From NCBI RefSeq assembly GCF_025460765.1, contig NZ_JAMWEG010000005.1, positions 358,057 through 422,056 on the forward strand: a stretch of 64,000 bases of DNA, in the 5' to 3' direction. How positions within the stretch are numbered: position 1 is the stretch's first letter; the number at the start of each line of letters is the position of its first letter. Shown here piece after piece: positions 8,666 through 18,101 of the stretch. Origin of the DNA: Micromonospora sp. MA102 (GTDB lineage: Bacteria; Actinomycetota; Actinomycetes; Mycobacteriales; Micromonosporaceae). The position numbers and the translations under genes are program-made. The notes beneath the pieces are model-generated. The model had not been told where the DNA came from, made no database searches, and saw only the letters and a program-made list of their open reading frames with translations.

Positions 8666-9579
8666 CGGAGGCCGGCCGCCGCCGTGACCGGGGACCGGTC
8701 CGGCCGCTCCGGCGCCAACCCGGCGAACAGGTCGTCCTCCCAGCCGTACGGGCCGCTGCCCGGCCCCTTCTCGCCGACCGCGAGCGTGAAGTACTCGACC
8801 CCCATGAACTCGGCGCCGAAGTTGCCGGCGATCGAGTAGAGCCAGGAGGTGGCCGGGATCTGGGTGGCGTGGGCCCGCATGGCCGCCTCCTTGGCGGCGT
8901 GCTGGTCGGTGGCGTCGATGCGCGCGGCGATCCCCTCGTCGGGGGTGCCGAAGGGCAGCTCGTCGATGCTGTCGATGCCGGCGAAGGGGTTGTCCGACGA
9001 CTCGGTGAACGCGTCCAGGCCGGCCTCCAGCACACCGCGCGGCATCGCCGTCCAGTAGACCTTCGCCGGGGCGATCCCCTCGGCGGCGGCCAGCTCCACG
9101 CCGCGCATGGCGACCCGGTGCGCCTGGATGTGGTCCGGGTGGCCGTAGAAGCCGTTCGGGTCGTACGTGATCATCACCTGCGGGCGGACCTCCCGGATGA
9201 TCTCCAGCAGGTGCCCGGCGGCCTCGTCGAGGTCGGCCTGCCAGAACGCGCGGGGGTGCTCGTTGGTGGCCAGGCCCATCATCCCGGAGTCGCGGTAGCG
9301 GCCCGCGCCGCCGAGGAAGCGGTGGTCGGTGACGCCGAGCGCGGCGCAGGCGGCCGCCAGCTCGCCGATCCGGTAGCCGCCGAGCTGGTCGGCCTCGCCC
9401 GCGCCGAGCTGGGCCAGCGCCGGCACGTGGATCTCGCCCTCCTCGCCCAGCGTGCAGGTCACCAGGGTGACGTGGGCGCCGGCGGCGGCGTAGTGCGCCA
9501 TCGTCGCGCCGGTGCCGATGGACTCGTCGTCGGGGTGCGCGTGGACCAGCAGCAGGCGTCGGTCGGGCAGCGTCGTCAC
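8662..9579 (-). CDS. mshB: N-acetyl-1-D-myo-inositol-2-amino-2-deoxy-alpha-D-glucopyranoside deacetylase
   Basis: 305 residues. Zinc-dependent LmbE-family deacetylase that removes acetate from GlcNAc-Ins, the second step of mycothiol synthesis. Zinc motif HAHPDDE at residues 13-19 and the distal GFYGHPDH motif are intact, and [20 protein letters not shown] near the C-terminus is typical of MshB. GTG start at 9579 chosen ([19 protein letters not shown]) because TAGAGT lies 7 nt upstream (leaderless). A GTG nine bases earlier is the alternative. Confidence 0.93.
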   Translation of the reverse strand: MTTLPDRRLLLVHAHPDDESIGTGATMAHYAAAGAHVTLVTCTLGEEGEIHVPALAQLGAGEADQLGGYRIGELAAACAALGVTDHRFLGGAGRYRDSGMMGLATNEHPRAFWQADLDEAAGHLLEIIREVRPQVMITYDPNGFYGHPDHIQAHRVAMRGVELAAAEGIAPAKVYWTAMPRGVLEAGLDAFTESSDNPFAGIDSIDELPFGTPDEGIAARIDATDQHAAKEAAMRAHATQIPATSWLYSIAGNFGAEFMGVEYFTLAVGEKGPGSGPYGWEDDLFAGLAPERPDRSPVTAAAGLR

Positions 9580-9586
9580 GCCCGTC

Positions 9587-9592
9587 ACTCTA
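9587..9592 (-). promoter_or_regulatory. -10-like hexamer of mshB
   Basis: TAGAGT on the minus strand, 7 nt before the GTG at 9579; no ribosome site fits between. Confidence 0.45.
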
Positions 9593-9661
9593 ACCGGCGG
9601 TCCTGCCCGCCCGATGCTTACGCGTCCGCCCAGGTCGGCCACATCACGCCCGGCCCCGGCC

Positions 9662-9667
9662 TACTCT
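9662..9667 (+). promoter_or_regulatory. -10-like hexamer of the S9 peptidase gene
   Basis: TACTCT, 8 nt before the GTG at 9676, in a region with no Shine-Dalgarno sequence. Confidence 0.45.
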
Positions 9668-9675
9668 CTACAGGC

Positions 9676-11820
9676 GTGGACTTTCCCGAGCTGGCCGCCC
9701 GCACCCGTCGGTTCAGCCATGGGGCGCCGCGCTCCGTCTCCGTCGCCGACGACGGCTCCCGGGTCATCTTTCTGCGCTCGTCGGGACCGGAGGACCCGGC
9801 CGACGCGCTCTGGCTGCTCGACGTCGCCACCGGCGAGGAGCAGCTCGTCGCCGACCCGGCGGTGCTGCTCGGCGCGGACGGCGAACCGGCCGCGCTGGCG
9901 CCGGGCGAACGGGCACTGCGCGAGCGGCTGCGGCTCAGCGCCGCGGGCATCGGCTCGTACGCCCTGGACGGCGCCGGCCGGGTGGCCGCGTTCGCGCTGG
10001 CCGGCCGGCTGTTCCGGGCCGACCTGGTGCACGGTGACGTGGTCGAGGTGGCCGCCGTCGGCCCGGTGATCGACCCGCGTCCGGACCCGACCGGCGAACG
10101 GCTGGCCTACGTCACCGACGCCGCCGAGGGGGTGCGCCGGGGCCAGTTGCGGGTGGTCGAGCCGGACGGCACCGACAACCTGCTGGCCGGCGAGGACAGC
10201 GGGGTGACCTGGGGGCTGGCCGAGCACATCGCGGCGGAGGAGTTCGGCCGGTTCCGCGGCTACTGGTGGTCCCCGGACGGGCGCTCGGTGCTGGCCGCGC
10301 GCGTGGACGAGTCCCGGCTGGACCGCTGGCACCTGCACGACCCGGCCGACCCGGCGAGCCCGCCGACGTCCGTGGCGTACCCCCGGGCCGGTGGGCCGAA
10401 CGCGGAGGTCAGCCTGCACCTGCTGGACCTCGACGGCGGCTGGGTCGACGTGCACTGGGACCGGGAGACCTACCCGTACCTGACCTCGGTCGACTGGGCG
10501 GACGGCGGCCCGCTGATCACGGTGCTGCGCCGGTCGCAGCAGCACGGGCTGGTGCTGGCCGTCGACCCGCGTACCGGCGAGACGCAGGTGCACGCGGAGC
10601 TGGCCGACCCGCGCTGGGTGGAGCCGATCCCGGGCACCCCGGCGCACCTGCCCGACGGGCGGGTGCTGGTCGGCGGCGAGCTGGCCCACGACGGGTACGA
10701 CGCCCGCTGCCTGTTCGCCGACGGCACCCTGCTCACCCCGCCCTCGCTCTACGTGCGGCGGGTGGTGGGCCGGCTGCCGGCCGGGCCGAACTCGGCGTCG
10801 GACCTGCTGGTCGAGGCGAGCGAGGGCGAGCCGAGCCAGCGCCACCTCTACCGGGTGCGCACGGCGATCGGGGGTGGGGTGGACGCCCGCCGGATGGGCA
10901 GCGACCCCGGCTGGCATACCGCCGCGATCGGCGGCAGCACCCTGGCCGTGGGGGCGGCCTCGCTGGAGCACCCGGGCACCCGCTGGCGGGTCTGGCACGA
11001 CGACCGCGAGGTGGGCGAGCTGGCGTCGCGGGCCGCGACCCCGCCGTACGCGCCGCGGCCGACGCTGGTCCGGGTGACCGACCGGCGGCTGCCCAGTGCG
11101 GTGCTCTACCCGGGGGAGCACGTGAAGGGCACGAAGTTGCCGGTGCTGCTGGACATCTACGGCGGCCCGGGCCACCAGGAGGTGATCGCGGCGCGGGGGG
11201 CCTGGCTGGAACGGCAGTGGTGGGCCGAGCAGGGCTTCGCGGTGGTAACCATCGACAACCGGGGCACGCCCGGCATCGCCCCCTCCTTCGAGAAGGCGAT
11301 CCACCGGCGGGTGGCCGACGTGATCCTGTCCGACCAGGTGGACGCGCTGACCGCGCTGGCCGGCAAGCACCCGGACCTGGACCTGGAACGGGTGGCCGTG
11401 CGCGGCTGGTCGTTCGGCGGCTGGCTGGCCGGGCTGGCGGTGCTGCGCCACCCGGAGCTGTTCCGGTGCGCGATCGTCGGCGCCCCGGTCACCGACTGGA
11501 CGCTGTACGACACCGCGTACACCGAGCGCTACCTGGGGATGCCGGACGACGGGATGGACGTCTACGCCCACCACTCGCTGGTCGAGCTGGCGGCCGAGCC
11601 GGTCGGCGACCCGGCGCAGGCCCGGCCGATGCTGCTGGTGCACGGCCTGGTCGACGACAACGTGCTGGCCGCGCACACGCTGCGGCTCTCGGCGGCGCTG
11701 CTGGCCGCCGGCCGGCCGCATGCGGTGCTGCCGCTCACCGGGGCCAGCCACATGGCCGCCGGCGGGGTGGCCGAGCGGCTGCTCCGCCTGGAGCTGGACT
11801 TCCTCCGCCGGCACCTGTGA
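9676..11820 (+). CDS. S9 family prolyl oligopeptidase / dipeptidyl peptidase IV-like
   Basis: 714 residues. The N-terminal two-thirds is a beta-propeller. It contains AEHIAAEEFGRFRGYWWSPDG with the paired Glu that in DPP IV enzymes binds the substrate amino terminus. The C-terminal alpha/beta-hydrolase domain has nucleophile Ser in RGWSFGGWLAG, catalytic Asp in HGLVDDNVL and His in GASHMAAGG. No signal peptide, so probably cytoplasmic, cutting X-Pro or X-Ala dipeptides from short peptides. It lies tail-to-tail with the peptide importer operon. GTG start with a TACTCT hexamer just upstream. Confidence 0.88.
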   Translation: MDFPELAARTRRFSHGAPRSVSVADDGSRVIFLRSSGPEDPADALWLLDVATGEEQLVADPAVLLGADGEPAALAPGERALRERLRLSAAGIGSYALDGAGRVAAFALAGRLFRADLVHGDVVEVAAVGPVIDPRPDPTGERLAYVTDAAEGVRRGQLRVVEPDGTDNLLAGEDSGVTWGLAEHIAAEEFGRFRGYWWSPDGRSVLAARVDESRLDRWHLHDPADPASPPTSVAYPRAGGPNAEVSLHLLDLDGGWVDVHWDRETYPYLTSVDWADGGPLITVLRRSQQHGLVLAVDPRTGETQVHAELADPRWVEPIPGTPAHLPDGRVLVGGELAHDGYDARCLFADGTLLTPPSLYVRRVVGRLPAGPNSASDLLVEASEGEPSQRHLYRVRTAIGGGVDARRMGSDPGWHTAAIGGSTLAVGAASLEHPGTRWRVWHDDREVGELASRAATPPYAPRPTLVRVTDRRLPSAVLYPGEHVKGTKLPVLLDIYGGPGHQEVIAARGAWLERQWWAEQGFAVVTIDNRGTPGIAPSFEKAIHRRVADVILSDQVDALTALAGKHPDLDLERVAVRGWSFGGWLAGLAVLRHPELFRCAIVGAPVTDWTLYDTAYTERYLGMPDDGMDVYAHHSLVELAAEPVGDPAQARPMLLVHGLVDDNVLAAHTLRLSAALLAAGRPHAVLPLTGASHMAAGGVAERLLRLELDFLRRHL

Positions 11821-11829
11821 ACGCGCGAA

Positions 11830-11855
11830 GGCCCCGGCCGGATCGGACCGGGGCC
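11830..11855. terminator. Bidirectional hairpin terminator
   Basis: GGCCCCGG (11830-11837) pairs with CCGGGGCC (11848-11855) around a 10-nt loop. It lies between the convergent S9 peptidase and the peptide-binding protein gene. Confidence 0.7.
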
Positions 11856-11872
11856 CCCGCGGGGTCAGGCTG

Positions 11873-13618
11873 TCACTGCTTGACGTAGGCGTTCACGAAG
11901 CTGGGCCAGCCGAAGATGCTGCCGATGAAGAGGCCGCCGGCCTTCTCACCGTGCGCGACGGAGACGACCTCGTTGTACAGCGGCACCGCCGGCGCCGACT
12001 CCTTCATGAGCTTCTCGTCGAGCGCGCTCCACTCCTCGGCCTGCTTGGCCGGGTCCTCCGCGAGCACGCGGTCGAACTCGGCGTTGATGGCGTCGTTGTT
12101 GAGCTGGGAGGTGTTGCTGTTGCCCTCGGCCTTGATGTTGCGGCCGTCGAAGAGCACCGGCAGGATCGACGCGCCGCTGGGCCAGTCCGCCGCCCACGAG
12201 TCGACCCAGATGTCCCACGGGTTGCTCTTCTTCTTCACGAAGTCGAGGTAACCGTCCTCGGGGATCGGCTTGATGGTGACGGTGAAGCCGGCCTTCTCCA
12301 GGGCGTTCTTGACCTGGGTGGCGGTCTCCTGCGAGGGGGTGTCGTCGGAGGTGCCGAGCACCAGGTTCACCGGCTTGCCGGCGAGCAGCTCCTTCGCCTT
12401 GTCCGGGTTGCCACTCTCCCCCGCCGGGTACGCGTCGAACTGCTTGTAGCCGAGCGTGGTGGGCGGCAGCAGCGTGGTCAGCGGCACGGCGCCGTACGGG
12501 CCGCCGAGGTTCTTGGTGATGCTGCTGCGGTCGATCGCGTAGTTGATCGCCTGCCGCACGGACAGGTCGGTGACCCGCGTCGTGTTGATGCTCAGCCGGT
12601 AGGCGTTCGGCGTGGCGGCGACGATCATCCGCTCCTTGAGCTTGGCGTCGCCGGTGACCTTCGCGATCAGCTCGGACGGCACACCGCCGGTGCCCACGGC
12701 GGCGGCGTCGTTGCCGGTGCCGGCGAGCACCCGGTTGGTCTGGGTGGCGTTGTCCGCACCGAACGACCAGATGAACTTGTCCGGGTAGGCGTGCCGCACC
12801 GGGTCGGTGGCCGGGTCCCAGTTCTCGTTGCGCTCGAGCACCATCTCCACGCCGGGCTGGTGCTTGGTGATCTTGTAGGGCCCGGACGAGAACGGCTGGT
12901 TGTCCAGGTTGACGCCGGTGTCCTTGTCCGCCGGCAGCGGCGCGGTGGCCGGCAGCGACACGGCGAACGGCAGGTCACAGCGCGGCTTGCTGAACTCGAA
13001 GCGCAGCGTCTGCGCGTCCGGGGTGCTCAGGCCCGGCGGCAGCGAGGTCTTGTTGGCCTTGAAGTTCCACTTGGTGTCGTACTGCGGGCTGTCGACCAGC
13101 CACTCCTGCAGGTAGGTCGGGCCACCGGTCAGGTCGGGGTCGAACGAGCGGGCGATGCCGTACGCGATCTCCTTCGAGGTGATCGGCCGGCCGTCTTCGA
13201 ACTTGACGCCCTGCTTGATCTTGAATTCCCAGACCTTGCAGTCGTTGTTCACGTTCTTGCCGGGGGTCTCGGCCAGGTCGCCGACCAGGGTCACGTTGCC
13301 CTTGCCGTCGTCCTTGAACGTGGTGAGGAAGCGCGCGTAGAGCTGGCTCCCCATCAGGCCGGCGAACGAGTAGACCCGCTGCGGGTCCAGGTGGGAGATC
13401 TTGTTCTCGCGCAGGATGTAGAAGGTCCCGCCCTTGGCCGCGCCGGGAACGTCCGCCGCCGGGCCGAGCGAGTCCTTGGGGTCGGTCGCGATGGCGCCGC
13501 TGCGGGGCTTGTTGCTGTCCACCTTGTCGGCGTTGTCGCCGGTGTTCTTGCTGCATGCACTGAGGGCGACCACCAGTGCCATCGCACCGCCCATGGCGGT
13601 GGCGAGTCTTGCTCGCAT
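11873..13618 (-). CDS. Oligopeptide/dipeptide ABC transporter substrate-binding lipoprotein
   Basis: 581 residues. N-terminal lipoprotein signal (MRARLATAMGG...ALSAC with Cys about residue 22), then an SBP family-5 fold: GGTFYILRENKISHLDPQR, WEFKIKQGVKFEDGRPITSKEIAYGI, FSSGPYKI and VRQAINYAIDR. It captures peptides outside the cell and hands them to the permeases encoded upstream. ATG at 13618 chosen over the GTG two codons earlier because GGAGG is best spaced to it. Last gene of the operon, separated from dppB by a 94-nt spacer, which may allow separate expression. Confidence 0.92.
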   Translation of the reverse strand: MRARLATAMGGAMALVVALSACSKNTGDNADKVDSNKPRSGAIATDPKDSLGPAADVPGAAKGGTFYILRENKISHLDPQRVYSFAGLMGSQLYARFLTTFKDDGKGNVTLVGDLAETPGKNVNNDCKVWEFKIKQGVKFEDGRPITSKEIAYGIARSFDPDLTGGPTYLQEWLVDSPQYDTKWNFKANKTSLPPGLSTPDAQTLRFEFSKPRCDLPFAVSLPATAPLPADKDTGVNLDNQPFSSGPYKITKHQPGVEMVLERNENWDPATDPVRHAYPDKFIWSFGADNATQTNRVLAGTGNDAAAVGTGGVPSELIAKVTGDAKLKERMIVAATPNAYRLSINTTRVTDLSVRQAINYAIDRSSITKNLGGPYGAVPLTTLLPPTTLGYKQFDAYPAGESGNPDKAKELLAGKPVNLVLGTSDDTPSQETATQVKNALEKAGFTVTIKPIPEDGYLDFVKKKSNPWDIWVDSWAADWPSGASILPVLFDGRNIKAEGNSNTSQLNNDAINAEFDRVLAEDPAKQAEEWSALDEKLMKESAPAVPLYNEVVSVAHGEKAGGLFIGSIFGWPSFVNAYVKQ

Positions 13619-13636
13619 ACTCACTCCTCCGGGTCC

Positions 13637-13666
13637 GATGAAGGAAAGCTTCGCTTAGGTTTCATC
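13637..13666 (-). promoter_or_regulatory. Hairpin in the intercistronic spacer before the binding-protein gene
   Basis: GATGAA (13637-13642) and TTCATC (13661-13666) can pair, with an inner AAGC/GCTT stem at 13646-13656. The whole 13619-13712 spacer is AT-richer than its surroundings. It may protect the transcript end or carry an internal promoter for the abundant binding protein. Inference only. Confidence 0.4.
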
Positions 13667-13712
13667 CGCGGTAAATTTCGAGCAGATAACGAATCGACTG
13701 CGACCTGCCAGC

Positions 13713-14699
13713 TCAGCCGAGACGCACCCGTGGATCGATGAACGCGTAGAGCAGGTCGACCACGATGTTCGCGACGACCACGAAGAGCGCCGAGATCAGC
13801 ACGGTGGCCATGATGGTCGGCAGGTCACCCTGGCGGACCGCCTCCACGGCGGTACGCCCCAACCCCTGGATGCCGAACGTCGTCTCGGTGATGACCGTGC
13901 CACCGAGCGCCGCGCCCACGTCCAGACCGGCGATCGTCACGATCGGCGTGATCGCCGCCCGCAGCGCGTGCCGGCCGTAGACCTTCCGCTTCGCCACGCC
14001 CTTGGCCCGGGCGGTCCGGACGAAGTCCTCGGAGAGCGTCTCCAGCATCTGCGCCCGGGACAGCCGGGCGTAGATCGCGGAGAACAGCAGGGCCAGCGTC
14101 ACCCAGGCCAGCACCAGCCCGCGCGCCCACTCGACCGGGTTGTCGAGGAAGGGCACGTACCGCGGCGTCGGCAGGATCTTCAACGAGTACACGAAGATCA
14201 GCAACAGCACGGCGCCGACGAAGTAGAGCTGCAACGAGGCGAAGGTGAGCGTGAGCCCGATCGAGACGCGGTCGAGCAGCGAGCCCCGGCGCAGCGCCGA
14301 TATCATCCCGAGCCCCACCCCGAGCGCGAGCCAGAGCACCGCCGCGGGCAGCACGATGTTCAACGTCACGGGCAGCACCCGGGCGAAGGTGTCGCTGACC
14401 GCCTCGCTGTTCACGTACGAGTAGCCGAGGCAGGGCGCCTCGCACTCGCCGCCCTGCGCGCTGCCCAGGTCGCGGCCGACGAAGATGCCCTTCATGTAGT
14501 TGGCGTACTGCGTCGGCTTCGGGTCGTTGAGACCCAGCTCCGTCCGCACCCGCTCCAGGCGCTCGGCGTTGCAGTTCTTCGGGCACATGCCGGTGACCGG
14601 GTCGCGGGGCAGCGCGAAGAACATGAGGAAGCTGACGATGCTCACCGCGAGCAGCACCGAGACCGCCAGCAGCACTCGCTTCAGCAGGAACCGCACCAT
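13713..14699 (-). CDS. Peptide ABC transporter permease (DppB type)
   Basis: 328 residues. Six membrane helices with the first at residues 9-30. The inner-membrane EAA-like loop is in SEDFVRTARAKGVAKRKVYGRHALR. Typical DppB/OppB ending DLLYAFIDPRVRLG. Pairs with the DppC-type permease encoded 13 nt upstream to form the channel. Odd feature: the first extracytoplasmic loop contains four cysteines in two pairs (CPKNC and CEAPC), which could form disulfides. ATG start with GGTAAGGGG upstream. Confidence 0.92.
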   Translation of the reverse strand: MVRFLLKRVLLAVSVLLAVSIVSFLMFFALPRDPVTGMCPKNCNAERLERVRTELGLNDPKPTQYANYMKGIFVGRDLGSAQGGECEAPCLGYSYVNSEAVSDTFARVLPVTLNIVLPAAVLWLALGVGLGMISALRRGSLLDRVSIGLTLTFASLQLYFVGAVLLLIFVYSLKILPTPRYVPFLDNPVEWARGLVLAWVTLALLFSAIYARLSRAQMLETLSEDFVRTARAKGVAKRKVYGRHALRAAITPIVTIAGLDVGAALGGTVITETTFGIQGLGRTAVEAVRQGDLPTIMATVLISALFVVVANIVVDLLYAFIDPRVRLG

Positions 14700-14712
14700 G
14701 GCGCCGAACCCC

Positions 14713-15714
14713 TTACCGTGACGACTTCGGATCGAGCGCGTCGCGCAGCGCGTCGCCGAAGAGGTTGAACGCCAGCACGAGCGCGAAGATGGTGATGCCC
14801 GGGAAGAAGACGTACGCCGGGTCGGTCTGCAGGTAGTCGATGCTGCGGTAGATCATCCGGCCGAAGCTCGGGACCGACTCGGGCAGCCCGACGCCGAGGA
14901 AGGACAGCGCCGCCTCACCGGTGACGTACGACGGCACCGCGAGGGAGAACGCCACCAGGATGGGCGCCCAGATGTTCGGCAGCAACTGCCGGAAGAGCAT
15001 GTGGCCGAGCCCGGCGCCGCTGGCCCGGGCCGCCTCGACGAACTCCCGCTCGCGCAGCGACACCACCTGCCCGCGGACGAGTCGCGCCGTGCCGGTCCAG
15101 CCGAACGCGGCGAACACCACGATCAACGTGGTCACCGCGAACCAGGTGGGCACCGCGTCCCGGGGGCCGTAGAACCGCAGGGAGAACGTCGGGACCACGG
15201 CCAGCGCGAAGATGAGGAACGGCATGGCCAGCGCGACGTCGGTGACCCACATGATCACCGAATCGACGACGCCGCCCAGGTAACCCGCGACGATGCCCAG
15301 CACCACCCCGATCGCCGTGGTGACGACCGCGGCTCCCAGCGCGATGAGCAGCGAGGTGCGGATGCCGTAGATCATCCGGATGAAGATGTCCCGGCCCAGG
15401 CCGGGTTCGAGCCCGAACCAGTGGTCGCCGCTCACCCCGCCCACGTAGCCGAGCGGCATGCCGGTGGAGTCCAGCAGGTCACCGAACTGCTGGCTCGGCG
15501 ACATGCCGTAGAGCCGCTGGAGCAGCGGCGCCGCGACCGCCGCCACGATGAACACGGCCAGCACGATGCCGCTGATCAGAGCGGTGCGGTCCCGGCGCAG
15601 CCGGTTCCAGACCAGCTGGCCGGGCGAGCGCCCGACGAGCCCCTTCTCCTCGGGGCCCGCACCGGTGGACTCGATTTCGGCAAGCGCCACGCCCTCGACC
15701 GGGGACAGGCTCAT
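14713..15714 (-). CDS. Peptide ABC transporter permease (DppC type)
   Basis: 333 residues. A hydrophilic N-terminus of about 45 residues precedes six membrane helices. The EAA-like motif is in [28 protein letters not shown], and the C-terminus [18 protein letters not shown] is characteristic of DppC/OppC. The ATG at 15714 overlaps the oppF stop (ATGA). Longer upstream in-frame sequence is shadow of oppF. Confidence 0.92.
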   Translation of the reverse strand: MSLSPVEGVALAEIESTGAGPEEKGLVGRSPGQLVWNRLRRDRTALISGIVLAVFIVAAVAAPLLQRLYGMSPSQQFGDLLDSTGMPLGYVGGVSGDHWFGLEPGLGRDIFIRMIYGIRTSLLIALGAAVVTTAIGVVLGIVAGYLGGVVDSVIMWVTDVALAMPFLIFALAVVPTFSLRFYGPRDAVPTWFAVTTLIVVFAAFGWTGTARLVRGQVVSLREREFVEAARASGAGLGHMLFRQLLPNIWAPILVAFSLAVPSYVTGEAALSFLGVGLPESVPSFGRMIYRSIDYLQTDPAYVFFPGITIFALVLAFNLFGDALRDALDPKSSR

Positions 15715-16745
15715 TTCGACACCTCCTCGGCGGTCGCGGCGGCCGGTCCGGCGCCCTGGCTGATCGTTCCCGTCTCCGGGAAGTGGCAGGCGGTGGCCTG
15801 GTTGCCGCCGTCCCGGGGCACCAGCGCCGGCTCCTCGGTGGCGCACCGCTCCTGCGCCTTCCAGCAGCGGGTGCGGAAGCGGCAGCCCGACGGCGGGTTG
15901 AGTGGGGTGGGCACGTCGCCGGTGAGGCGGATCCGCCCGGCCGGCCCGAGGGCCGTGACGTCGGGGATGGCCGACAGCAGGGCCCGGGTGTACGGGTGCT
16001 GGGGTCGTTGGTAGATGTCGTCGCGGTCGCCGATCTCGACGATCTTGCCGAGGTACATGACGGCGACGCGGTGGCAGAAGTGCCGGATGACGGCGAGGTC
16101 GTGGGCGATGAAGACGAACGCCAGGTCGAGGTCGCGTTGCAGGTCGCGCAGCAGGTTGATGACCTGGGCCTGGATGGAGACGTCCAGGGCCGAGACGGGT
16201 TCGTCGGCGACGATGAGTTTCGGGCGCAGCGCGAGGGCGCGGGCGATGCCGATGCGCTGGCGCTGCCCGCCGGAGAACTCGTGCGGGTAGCGGTTGTAGT
16301 GCTCCGGGTTCAACCCGACCAGTTCCAGCAGTTCCTGCACGCGCTTGCGGATGCCGCCCGGCGGGTTGATGCCGTTGACCTGCAACGGCATGGCCACGAT
16401 CCGCCCGACGGTGTGCCGGGGGTTCAGCGAGGCGTAGGGGTCCTGGAAGATGATCTGCAGGTCCTGCCGCAGCGGCCGCAGCGCGCCGCGCCGGGCGTGG
16501 GTGATGTCCCGCCCGGCGAACTCGATGGTGCCGGAGGTCGGCTCCAGCAACCGCACCAGCATCCGACCCGTGGTGGTCTTCCCGCAGCCGGACTCCCCGA
16601 CCAGGCCGAGGGTCTCCCCCGGCCGGACGTCGAAGTCCAGGCCGTCGACCGCCCGGACGGCGCCCGTGGCGCGGAAGCCCTCGCGCACCGGGAAGTGCTT
16701 GGTCAGCCCCCGCACGCGCAGCAGCGGCTCGGTCTCGGTGCTCAT
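15711..16745 (-). CDS. Peptide ABC transporter ATP-binding protein (OppF/DppF type)
   Basis: 344 residues. Walker [13 protein letters not shown]-loop [17 protein letters not shown], signature [15 protein letters not shown], Walker [13 protein letters not shown] and the switch His in VFIAHDLAV are all intact. The oligopeptide-specific C-terminus contains CRFRTRC...QERCATEEP, the cysteine-containing motif seen in OppD/F families. Energises peptide uptake with OppD. ATGA overlaps at both ends imply coupled translation. Codons in 15990-16310 end mostly in C, unlike the neighbouring oppD. Confidence 0.93.
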   Translation of the reverse strand: MSTETEPLLRVRGLTKHFPVREGFRATGAVRAVDGLDFDVRPGETLGLVGESGCGKTTTGRMLVRLLEPTSGTIEFAGRDITHARRGALRPLRQDLQIIFQDPYASLNPRHTVGRIVAMPLQVNGINPPGGIRKRVQELLELVGLNPEHYNRYPHEFSGGQRQRIGIARALALRPKLIVADEPVSALDVSIQAQVINLLRDLQRDLDLAFVFIAHDLAVIRHFCHRVAVMYLGKIVEIGDRDDIYQRPQHPYTRALLSAIPDVTALGPAGRIRLTGDVPTPLNPPSGCRFRTRCWKAQERCATEEPALVPRDGGNQATACHFPETGTISQGAGPAAATAEEVSK

Positions 16746-17845
16746 CGGGCCACTCCCACCTGGGCGATGTCCTGCTGGTAGAGCCGGGTGCGCTCCTCGG
16801 CCGGCAGGTGGCAGGCGACCAGGTGGCCCGCCTCCCCGGCCGCCCGGAGCTGGGGCACCTCGGTGCGGGAGCGGTCGCCGTTACGGCCGGCGTACCGGCA
16901 GCGCGGATGAAACGCGCACCCCGACGGCAGGTTGATCAACGACGGGGGGTTGCCCTTGATCGGCACGAGGTCCGCGTCCGCGTCACCGTGCAGCGACGGC
17001 ACGCTCGACAACAACCCCCACGTGTACGGATGCTGCGGCCGCCGCAGCACCTGCTCCACACTGCCGTGCTCGACCGCCCGCCCCCCGTACATGACCAGGA
17101 CGTCGTCGGCCACCTGGCTGACCACACCCAGGTCATGCGTGATCAGGATGATCGCCGACCGGAACTCATCCTGAAGATCACTGAGCAGATCCAGGATCTG
17201 CGCCTGCACCGTCACATCCAACGCCGTGGTCGGCTCGTCAGCGATCAACAAATCCGGGTCGTTGACCAGGGCCATCGCGATCATCGCCCGCTGCCGCATA
17301 CCCCCGGAGAACTCGTGCGGATACTGATCGAACCGCTTCCCCGGCTGCGGGATCCCCACCCGGCCCAGCATGTCCACCGCCCGGGTCCGCGCCTCCCGCT
17401 TCCCCGCCCGCGGATGATGCACCCGGTACGCCTCCGCGATCTGCCTGCCGACCGTGTAGTACGGGTGCAGCGCCGACAACGGATCCTGGAAGATCATCGC
17501 CATGTCCCGGCCCCGCAGCCGCCGCACCTCCTCCTCCGGCAACCCGACCAACTGACGACCACCCACCGAGATCTCCCCCGAAATGGTGGCCCGCTTCGTG
17601 TTGTGCAGACCCAGGATCGCCAGCGACGTGACGCTCTTCCCCGAACCCGACTCCCCCACGATGCCCAGCGTGCGACCGCGCTCGACGGCGAACGAGACCC
17701 CGTCGACGGCCTTCACCACGCCGTCCTCGGTCTCGAACCGCACCCGCAGGTCCTTGACCTGCAGATAGGGGCCCTCGCCGGTGCGCTGCTCCGGCACCTC
17801 GGGGCGGTCCGGCTCCCCGGACGGCGTTGTCTCCGACCTGCCCAT
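16742..17845 (-). CDS. Peptide ABC transporter ATP-binding protein (OppD/DppD type)
   Basis: 367 residues, first gene of the importer operon. Walker [11 protein letters not shown]-loop [17 protein letters not shown], signature [15 protein letters not shown], Walker [13 protein letters not shown], switch His in ILITHDLGV, then the oligopeptide C-terminal [11 protein letters not shown] motif. ATG preceded by GGGAGGCG. Its stop overlaps the oppF start. The synonymous-site pattern in the C-terminal third (many G- and T-ended codons such as GGG TTG TTG TCG) differs from the C-ended pattern in oppF. Confidence 0.93.
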   Translation of the reverse strand: MGRSETTPSGEPDRPEVPEQRTGEGPYLQVKDLRVRFETEDGVVKAVDGVSFAVERGRTLGIVGESGSGKSVTSLAILGLHNTKRATISGEISVGGRQLVGLPEEEVRRLRGRDMAMIFQDPLSALHPYYTVGRQIAEAYRVHHPRAGKREARTRAVDMLGRVGIPQPGKRFDQYPHEFSGGMRQRAMIAMALVNDPDLLIADEPTTALDVTVQAQILDLLSDLQDEFRSAIILITHDLGVVSQVADDVLVMYGGRAVEHGSVEQVLRRPQHPYTWGLLSSVPSLHGDADADLVPIKGNPPSLINLPSGCAFHPRCRYAGRNGDRSRTEVPQLRAAGEAGHLVACHLPAEERTRLYQQDIAQVGVAR

Positions 17846-18000
17846 GACCGCCTCCCTCTGTGACGAAGAGAACTTACAACAAACTTCTGGAGGCGAAAAT
17901 AAGCTACAAAACGCGGCCTGTCAGCGGCCCGAGCGTAACGACTGGGTTTCCAACCTGAACAGCCCTCACCTGGACATTCATGGTTGCGACTGGGCAACGC

Positions 18001-18024
18001 CGCCTCGCCGTCGCAGGCGAGGCG
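18001..18024. repeat. 9-bp perfect inverted repeat between divergent genes
   Basis: CGCCTCGCC (18001-18009), 6-nt spacer, GGCGAGGCG (18016-18024). It lies 77 nt before the tldD start, in the divergent promoter region, so an operator is as plausible as an RNA hairpin. Confidence 0.6.
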
Positions 18025-18088
18025 CGACCGGAGATGCGGCGATCCACCCCGAGGAACTGCTCGGCTGACGCACGTCGGTCGGTTCGCC

Positions 18089-18094
18089 TAGGGT
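18089..18094 (+). promoter_or_regulatory. -10-like hexamer of tldD
   Basis: TAGGGT, 7 nt before the ATG at 18102; no ribosome site between (leaderless layout). Confidence 0.5.
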
Positions 18095-18101
18095 CGGGCG
18101 C

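Larger units (their letters stand above)
17846..18101. other. Divergent regulatory region between the peptide importer operon and tldD
   Basis: 256 nt without a gene. The half nearest oppD (17860-17920) is AT-rich for this genome and presumably holds the operon promoter; I cannot place a -35/-10 pair with confidence. The half nearest tldD holds a 9-bp perfect inverted repeat and a TAGGGT hexamer, listed separately. Confidence 0.6.
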
